From Clostridiales bacterium (GTDB lineage: Bacteria; Bacillota; Clostridia; Lachnospirales; Lachnospiraceae): 5,153 nucleotides of DNA. The notes beneath the pieces were generated by a model. That model searched no databases. It had not been told where the DNA came from and saw only the letters and a program-made list of their open reading frames with translations. Shown in pieces: positions 1 to 3,381 of this stretch. The first letter of the stretch is position 1. Each line of letters opens with the position of its first letter. Both the position numbers and the translations under genes were made by a program. The stretch lies in the NCBI GenBank assembly GCA_015655565.1, contig JAATEU010000501.1, positions 1-5,153 of the forward strand, in the 5' to 3' direction.

Positions 1-282
1 GACTGCCGCATCAATATCCAATCCGGACATAATTGCAAATGCCGTTGCTAAAATCCCGCCGGAAACAACATCGGGGGGAGTCGCGGCTCCGATTCCTACT
101 ACTCCCATCATAACCAGCTCCAATGCAGCTCCCATGACGATACCCGTATGGATATCTCCTAATATAAGACCAACTAAGGGTCCTAATACAATTGGTCTTT
201 CAAACATATGCTGCCCGAATATACGGCCATCCCAAATAGCAAAACCTGCTAATATCCCAAGAATAAGTGCTTTTCCTAACAT
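1..282 (-). CDS. PTS mannose/fructose/sorbose-family IIC component, N-terminal part (cut by window edge)
   Basis: This is the start of a sugar-transporting membrane component (EIIC, sorbose/mannose family), which with IID forms the channel that takes up sugar while IIB phosphorylates it. Ninety-four codons are visible and remain open at the left edge. The N-terminus MLGKALILGILAGFAIWDGR, then FERPIVLGPLVGLILGD, MGAALELVMMG and GIGAATPPDVVSGGILAT, is the typical glycine-rich, hydrophobic EIIC-Man pattern with the conserved RPIVLGPLVGLILGD and AALEL blocks. The ATG overlaps the end of the IIB gene by 7 bases, and its AAAGGAG ribosome binding site (291-297, 8-base spacer) lies inside IIB codons, so the two are probably translationally coupled. 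The WDGR..G motif near the start suggests the AgaC/AgaW-like branch (amino sugars), but that substrate hint is weak. A IID gene is expected just beyond the window. Confidence 0.93.
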   Translation of the reverse strand, partial: MLGKALILGILAGFAIWDGRIFGQHMFERPIVLGPLVGLILGDIHTGIVMGAALELVMMGVVGIGAATPPDVVSGGILATAFAIMSGLDIDAAV

Positions 283-779
283 GTTTTAGACTCCTTTCTG
301 TTATATTCTTTCATTACATCTTCAAAAGTTAATTTTTTTTCAGTCGGTACCGCCTGTAAGTAAACATTTCTTCCCAGTTCATGAATCTTTTTGATAGCCT
401 GAATGTCTTCATCATCCAAATATACCTGTCTTTCTATCATTTTCTTACCGGATGCCTGCCTTATACCGCCCAGACAAACATTCGTAATACTTTGACAGTT
501 ATCTGCCAGATAAAAAGCATCTTCTGCACTTGCCGTTACAACAAAAATTGTTTTTTCTTCATGTTTTGGGTTATTAATAACAGCTGCCGCACCCTTTAAC
601 GACTTAATTGACAGTGTTACCTGAGGCGGCTTTGCCATATTGAATGCCATCTGCATCATTTTATCATCAATTGCTTTATCATTCGCAACAACGATGGTAT
701 CCGCACTAAGGAAGGATGTCCAGCTGACTGCAACCTGTCCATGAATCAGCCTGTCATCCACTCTTAATAATTTGATCAT
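276..779 (-). CDS. PTS mannose/fructose/sorbose-family IIB component
   Basis: This cytoplasmic phosphocarrier receives phosphate from IIA and passes it to the sugar bound in IIC/IID. The 167-residue product is the usual length for a stand-alone EIIB-Man protein. It opens with MIKLLRVDDRLIHGQVAVSW, the family hallmark, in which His13 (DDRLIHGQV) is the phosphorylation site. Further family landmarks are VVANDKAIDD (31-40), LGGIRQ (103-108), and the C-terminal LQAVPTEKKLTFEDV (141-155). The frame is open back to an ATG at 902, but the start at 779 is chosen because the conserved N-terminus begins there and an AAGGAGG sits 8 bases upstream. The upstream extension would overlap the end of the IIA gene and has no family similarity. 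The gene ends inside the IIC start region (7-base overlap) and is separated from IIA by an unusually long 100-base spacer. Confidence 0.96.
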   Translation of the reverse strand: MIKLLRVDDRLIHGQVAVSWTSFLSADTIVVANDKAIDDKMMQMAFNMAKPPQVTLSIKSLKGAAAVINNPKHEEKTIFVVTASAEDAFYLADNCQSITNVCLGGIRQASGKKMIERQVYLDDEDIQAIKKIHELGRNVYLQAVPTEKKLTFEDVMKEYNRKESKTC

Positions 780-787
780 GTCTGCAA

Positions 788-794
788 CCTCCTT
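788..794 (-). promoter_or_regulatory. Ribosome binding site of the IIB gene (decides the start)
   Basis: The minus strand reads AAGGAGG, a near-perfect Shine-Dalgarno sequence, 8 bases before the ATG at 777-779. It fixes the IIB start at the conserved MIKLLRVDDRL rather than at the in-frame ATG 41 codons upstream. Confidence 0.9.
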
Positions 795-827
795 ACCTAC
801 GCTTATTTGGGAACCGCCTGACCCTGC

Positions 828-852
828 ATTTTCATAAAAAACATATGAAAAT
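828..852 (-). other. Intercistronic stem-loop between IIA and IIB
   Basis: A perfect 9-bp inverted repeat, ATTTTCATA (828-836) and TATGAAAAT (844-852), surrounds a 7-base loop. It lies in the 100-base gap between the IIA stop (880) and the IIB start (779), about 34 bases upstream of the IIB ribosome binding site. In the operon mRNA it would form an AT-rich hairpin with a U-rich loop. It is not a classic intrinsic terminator because no T-run follows the stem. It could affect mRNA processing or stability, or set the ratio of IIA to IIB, but this is inference; an AT-rich hairpin of this size may also arise by chance. Confidence 0.5.
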
Positions 853-879
853 AGCTTGCGGAAGACAGCAGTTAAATAG

Positions 880-1332
880 TTACAATTCCTCCAATTCTTC
901 ATTTGAACTTTTTTCTGTTTCCTCTAATAAATCATTTGCTAATTGAATTGTCTCCTTCGAATTATTCACTATGTCCCTTAATATTTCTTTGCAGGTTTCT
1001 TTACCCGTCTCATTGGAAATATCTGCACAGATTATTTCAAGCAGCATTCCCAAATTCAAGCCGGTTACCACATATGTATTCTCCTGCTTATTCATAACCT
1101 GCATGGCTGCCTGTGTTGTGCTCCCGCCTGCTATGTCGGTAACAATAATGACAGGAGCCTTTTCCTGAAAGCTTTCCATAGTTTCTCTTATGGCTTTCAC
1201 TACGTTAATTACTGTTTCCTTTGCGGATATACTGACATATTTAATACTTTCTGTCCCTCCAAGTATTAAGTCAGCTGAAGTAATAATGCCTTTTGCAAAT
1301 TCCGCATGTGTAACCAATATTAGGTTTTTCAT
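880..1332 (-). CDS. PTS mannose/fructose/sorbose-family IIA component
   Basis: This soluble phosphocarrier takes phosphate from HPr-His-P and hands it to IIB. The 150-residue product is a single EIIA-Man domain, with IIA and IIB as separate proteins rather than a ManX-type fusion. The N-terminus MKNLILVTHAEFAKG carries the phosphorylatable His9 directly after the first beta strand. VIIVTDIAGGS (61-71) is the second conserved block, with Asp66 matching the active-site aspartate of the family, and VVTGLNLGMLLE (88-99) is the third. In the second block the common GGSPxN is replaced by GGSTTQ. The last 15 residues are rich in Glu (EETEKSSNEELEEL). It is the first gene of the operon, starting 194 bases from the divergent regulator gene. 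The start is fixed by the conserved N-terminus and an adjacent AAAGGAGG. Confidence 0.95.
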   Translation of the reverse strand: MKNLILVTHAEFAKGIITSADLILGGTESIKYVSISAKETVINVVKAIRETMESFQEKAPVIIVTDIAGGSTTQAAMQVMNKQENTYVVTGLNLGMLLEIICADISNETGKETCKEILRDIVNNSKETIQLANDLLEETEKSSNEELEEL

Positions 1333-1335
1333 ATT

Positions 1336-1343
1336 CCTCCTTT
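1336..1343 (-). promoter_or_regulatory. Ribosome binding site of the IIA gene, very close to the start
   Basis: The minus strand reads AAAGGAGG followed by only three bases (AAT) before the ATG. The match to the 16S tail is excellent, but the spacer is shorter than the usual 5-9 bases. The next possible starts would remove the first beta strand and approach His9, so the ATG at 1330-1332 is still the best choice. Confidence 0.75.
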
Positions 1344-1344
1344 C

Positions 1345-1355
1345 TTTGTATAGAC
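1345..1355. promoter_or_regulatory. Candidate GntR operator, box 1
   Basis: TTTGTATAGAC is a one-base variant of box 2 (1366-1376) and resembles the GTATATAC-like core known for several HutC/TreR-type GntR regulators. It sits in the 5' leader of the IIA gene, downstream of the predicted promoter, where bound repressor would block transcription. Assignment to the neighbouring regulator is inferred from position and family. Confidence 0.55.
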
Positions 1356-1365
1356 CTATAATTTA

Positions 1366-1376
1366 TTTGTATATAC
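1366..1376. promoter_or_regulatory. Candidate GntR operator, box 2 (palindromic core)
   Basis: TTTGTATATAC contains the start of the perfect 10-bp palindrome TGTATATACA (1368-1377), the type of core bound by HutC-family GntR repressors such as B. subtilis TreR. It repeats box 1 with one mismatch in 11 bases and is exactly 21 bp from it, so two dimers would lie on the same face of the helix. It falls about 10-20 bases downstream of the predicted start of the PTS transcript. Confidence 0.6.
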
Positions 1377-1392
1377 ATTTAATATAGAACTT

Positions 1393-1421
1393 ATATTATC
1401 ATATATCACTATATTATGCAA
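1393..1421 (-). promoter_or_regulatory. Putative sigma-A promoter for the PTS operon
   Basis: On the minus strand TTGCAT (1416-1421) is followed, after a 17-base spacer, by TAATAT (1393-1398). The predicted transcription start is near 1386, giving a leader of about 55 bases that contains both candidate operator boxes. The -35 match is only moderate and the region is very AT-rich, so other -10 choices (for example TATATT around 1383-1388) are possible. Confidence 0.4.
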
Positions 1422-1453
1422 GCTTATTTATTCTATTTTAGTAACTTTTTCAG

Positions 1454-1463
1454 TTTTATAGAC
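1454..1463. promoter_or_regulatory. Weak third operator-like box next to the regulator promoter
   Basis: TTTTATAGAC matches box 1 (TTGTATAGAC at 1346-1355) at nine of ten positions and directly abuts the regulator's predicted -35 hexamer. It is also enclosed by a short inverted repeat CAGT...ACTG (1451-1465). Repressor bound here could give autoregulation. The match lacks the leading G of the GTATA core, so this is tentative. Confidence 0.3.
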
Positions 1464-1492
1464 TGGACTTTTGTAATACTTTACATTATAAT
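1464..1492 (+). promoter_or_regulatory. Putative sigma-A promoter for the GntR-family regulator
   Basis: TGGACT (1464-1469) as -35 and a perfect TATAAT (1487-1492) as -10 are separated by 17 bases. Transcription would start near 1499, giving a leader of under 30 bases with an AGAGG ribosome binding site 7 bases before the ATG. This is the best promoter in the window. Confidence 0.65.
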
Positions 1493-1526
1493 ATGTTTAT
1501 ATAAATAGAAATGTAGAGGTTAATTT

Positions 1527-2246
1527 ATGCCACCAACTCCAAAGTATATACAAATCAGTGAATATATTTTAGATAAAATTAAAAATAAAGAATTAAAAAC
1601 AGGCGATCAGATTCCTACAGAATCTGTTTTATGCGAAAAATTCAATACAAGTCGGATGACAGTAAATAAGGCTCTTTCCCGGCTGACATCGGATGGCTTT
1701 ATCAAACGTGTTGCCGGTAAGGGCAGTTTTGTCACAAATTCTTTAGTCCGCAAAAATATTTTTCATATAACAAATAGTTTTACTTCTGATATGGAAGCTG
1801 TAGGATTAAAAGCCGGAGCAAAATTAATTAAATATAGAATCATGCGCGGTTCAGAAATACCTTCCTTTATATTGGCCTTATTAAACATTAAGAAAGATGA
1901 TTTCGTCCACTATTTTACCAGACTTCGTACAGGTAATAATAGGAATATATCAATCAGTTATGACTATGTCCCATGTAAGATTATACCAACGATTCCCGCT
2001 GCAGAGTTAGAGCATTCCTTTTTCAAATATGTAAAAAGTTTAGGTTATGAGATATTTTATACGGAAAATTTTGAAATAACAGCTACATTACCAACCAAAG
2101 AACAAAAGAAGTTATTAGAAATTGATGAAGAAGCTTTATTAAAGGTTTCTCATACAACCCATATAGAAACCGGGGAAGTTTTAGAATATATAACTACTTA
2201 TTATATCGGTGAATTGTATACTTATCGTTTGCCTCCCAGAACTTAA
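1527..2246 (+). CDS. GntR-family (HutC subfamily) transcriptional regulator with UTRA domain
   Basis: The 239-residue product has the normal length and two-domain layout of HutC-type GntR regulators. Residues about 5-71 form the winged helix-turn-helix: GDQIPTESVLCEKFNTSRMT, then TVNKAL and the wing GKGSFVTN. Residues about 90-235 form a UTRA effector domain, with YFTRLRTGNN, SYDYVPCKIIP, and a C-terminal THIETGEVLEYITTYYIGE. UTRA domains usually bind a phosphorylated sugar or similar small ligand, and binding typically releases DNA. The recognition region has TVNKAL where TVRxAL is common, so its DNA preference may differ slightly. Divergent placement against a PTS operon, with candidate operators between them, makes it the likely local repressor of that operon and perhaps of itself. 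The ATG is supported by AGAGG 7 bases upstream. An amino-sugar (AgaR/NagR-like) role is possible but cannot be proven from this sequence. Confidence 0.94.
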   Translation: MPPTPKYIQISEYILDKIKNKELKTGDQIPTESVLCEKFNTSRMTVNKALSRLTSDGFIKRVAGKGSFVTNSLVRKNIFHITNSFTSDMEAVGLKAGAKLIKYRIMRGSEIPSFILALLNIKKDDFVHYFTRLRTGNNRNISISYDYVPCKIIPTIPAAELEHSFFKYVKSLGYEIFYTENFEITATLPTKEQKKLLEIDEEALLKVSHTTHIETGEVLEYITTYYIGELYTYRLPPRT

Positions 2247-2304
2247 AATAATTTTTGATTCAAACTCGGAATACGTTTCCACCCAAAATGGAAAAAATGC
2301 CCTG

Positions 2305-2387
2305 GAGCGTGTTTGAAAAATGCTGGTGCCGGGTTGGGTGTTCCACTTTGCGGGAGGTAAGGAGCGATTGATTTTTCAAACACGCTC
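2305..2387. repeat. 83-bp palindromic element with perfect 17-bp terminal inverted repeats
   Basis: GAGCGTGTTTGAAAAAT (2305-2321) is the exact reverse complement of 2371-2387. The 49-base centre is GC-rich compared with the surroundings and contains a purine-rich GGGAGGTAAGGAG (2352-2364) with two Shine-Dalgarno-like cores. Nothing in it codes for protein. The shape fits a small dispersed palindromic repeat (REP- or MITE-like) or a structured RNA in the 3' leader of the regulator transcript. The arms look like a motif I associate with intergenic repeats in Lachnospiraceae-type genomes, but I cannot confirm copy number here. There is no clean target duplication: CCCTG occurs at 2300-2304 and 2391-2395, but the right copy is three bases away from the arm. 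Confidence 0.75.
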
Positions 2388-2430
2388 TAACCCTGCATAA
2401 TTAAAAATATGCAGGGTTAGGGGTTTTTTT
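2385..2430 (+). terminator. Intrinsic terminator of the regulator gene
   Basis: The 13-bp perfect stem pairs 2387-2399 with 2408-2420 (core CTAACCCTGCAT / ATGCAGGGTTAG) around an 8-base AT loop. Two further outer pairs are possible (one of them G-U), and a run of seven T follows at 2424-2430. It lies 140 bases past the regulator stop and overlaps the right arm of the palindromic element by three bases. On the minus strand the same stem lacks a T-run, so it would be a poor terminator for the incoming iol transcript. In that direction the 83-bp palindrome, followed seven bases later by six T (complement of 2292-2297), is a candidate instead. Confidence 0.88.
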
Positions 2431-2471
2431 ATATCTCCGGTAAAGGGTATTAAACACTTCCATATGGCGTT

Positions 2472-2543
2472 TTACATTTTATATCTTCCCTGTACCATCG
2501 CTTCATTCAAACCAAAATAGCCGTGTTTCCCTTCTATTGCCAT
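2472..2543 (-). CDS. Very short possible ORF after iolB, in the same frame (doubtful)
   Basis: This 23-codon ORF begins with an ATG preceded by GAGG (5-base spacer) and encodes MAIEGKHGYFGLNEAMVQGR followed by YKM. It is in the same frame as iolB, and there is no stop between the iolB TGA (2577-2579) and the TAA at 2472-2474. The open stretch after that TGA therefore totals 34 codons. The peptide has no match I recognise. It may be a decayed gene end, a small peptide, or chance. The rest of the 330-base gap between 2247 and 2576 holds only the palindrome and terminator listed separately; I see nothing else in it. Confidence 0.2.
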   Translation of the reverse strand: MAIEGKHGYFGLNEAMVQGRYKM

Positions 2544-2576
2544 GTATTCCTCTATCCTCAAGCAACGCTTCTGCAA

Positions 2577-3362
2577 TCAGAATTCTGCATCATGCAGCCA
2601 TGTATACCTCTCATCTTCACAACGGTCTGTCTGAAGCCACGGATTGCCTTCAATATGACGGATCATCCAGCAGGTATACATCTGAAATCCCGGTGCGACC
2701 GCCTGGGGATGTAATTCTCCTCCCGGAATCGCGGAAAAGCTTCCGTCCGTGCTCTTGAATACCTGATCTCCCGCAAAACTTGCCCCAAATCCTTCCGGAC
2801 GGTCAAATTTAAAATAATAGGTTTCCGGCTGGGGATGTCTGTGCGGCAAATATCCCGACCAGTTTCCTCTGTCGTTTAAAACTTCGCCCAGCACCATGTT
2901 GGAATAAGGAGCAATATCATGGTCAAAAATCGTATTTACTCTTCTCTGTGCCACGCCGCCGAATTTGCCTTTGCAGGAATATCCCCAGGGCGCATCTTCC
3001 GGTTTGTATAACTTCGCAGGAAATTCCTTTTCATTTTTCGTGCACTGCACTAAAATTTCCGATTCTGTCTCTGCCGTGACAGAAACCCCGGTTCCGGTGC
3101 ACACATGCACGCACCACGGACCTTCCGTAAACACATCTTTTCTGCTGACGTTTTCCTTCCTTTTGCTGAAGGAATAGATAATTCTTCCCGCAAGAAGCAG
3201 AACCGCCGTTTCTTCTCCGTCTCTTTTAAACGTCCTGACATCTCCCGCCTTCATGCGGTAAACGCGGATGTCCATCATCATCGCCTGATATTCATTGTCA
3301 CAGGTTGTCAGAACCTTTTCTCCCGCCGCGTCAAATTCCGGATAACCAAATAATTTGCTCAT
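2577..3362 (-). CDS. iolB: 5-deoxy-glucuronate isomerase
   Basis: IolB is a cytoplasmic cupin-fold enzyme that isomerises 5-deoxy-D-glucuronate to 2-deoxy-5-keto-D-gluconate in myo-inositol breakdown. The 261-residue length suits the family (about 260-275). The second cupin half carries the metal site: GYLPHRHPQPETYYFKF (170-186) gives His174, His176 and Glu180, and GGELHPQAVAPGFQMY (214-229) gives His218. Other family blocks are DIRVYRMKAGD (31-41), GGVAQRRVNTIFD (135-147) and VLGEVLNDRGNWSGY (157-171). The frame is open back to an ATG at 3404, but the start at 3362 is preferred because an AGGAGGG lies 9 bases upstream and the longer form would overlap the iolD end without family support. 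It follows iolD after 19 bases and is co-transcribed with it. No further iol gene follows, so this is the 3' end of the operon. Confidence 0.95.
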   Translation of the reverse strand: MSKLFGYPEFDAAGEKVLTTCDNEYQAMMMDIRVYRMKAGDVRTFKRDGEETAVLLLAGRIIYSFSKRKENVSRKDVFTEGPWCVHVCTGTGVSVTAETESEILVQCTKNEKEFPAKLYKPEDAPWGYSCKGKFGGVAQRRVNTIFDHDIAPYSNMVLGEVLNDRGNWSGYLPHRHPQPETYYFKFDRPEGFGASFAGDQVFKSTDGSFSAIPGGELHPQAVAPGFQMYTCWMIRHIEGNPWLQTDRCEDERYTWLHDAEF

Positions 3363-3371
3363 ATGCCCGTT

Positions 3372-3378
3372 CCCTCCT
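3372..3378 (-). promoter_or_regulatory. iolB: Ribosome binding site of iolB (decides the start)
   Basis: The minus strand reads AGGAGGG between the iolD TAG stop and the iolB ATG, with a 9-base spacer. It supports MSKLFGYPEF as the true N-terminus of IolB instead of the start 14 codons upstream. Confidence 0.88.
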
Positions 3379-3381
3379 GAA

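Noticed and set aside
780..902. N-terminal extension of IIB to the ATG at 902 (41 extra residues)
   Set aside because: The extension overlaps the IIA end, has no family similarity, and a strong AAGGAGG directly precedes the internal ATG where the conserved IIB sequence begins. It is also out of frame with IIA, so it is not a split IIAB fusion.
1333..1526. Sigma-54 (-24/-12) promoter as used by LevR-type PTS operons
   Set aside because: No TGGCAC-N5-TTGC pattern is present on the minus strand, and the regulator is GntR/UTRA rather than a PRD/AAA activator.
2270..2285. Catabolite response element (cre) on the minus strand, TGGAAACGTATTCC
   Set aside because: It has three mismatches to the TGWAANCGNTWNCA pattern and lies at the 3' end of the regulator gene rather than near a promoter.
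2300..2395. CCCTG direct repeats as a target-site duplication around the palindrome
   Set aside because: The left copy abuts the arm but the right copy is three bases beyond it and belongs to the terminator stem; a five-base match here is easily chance.
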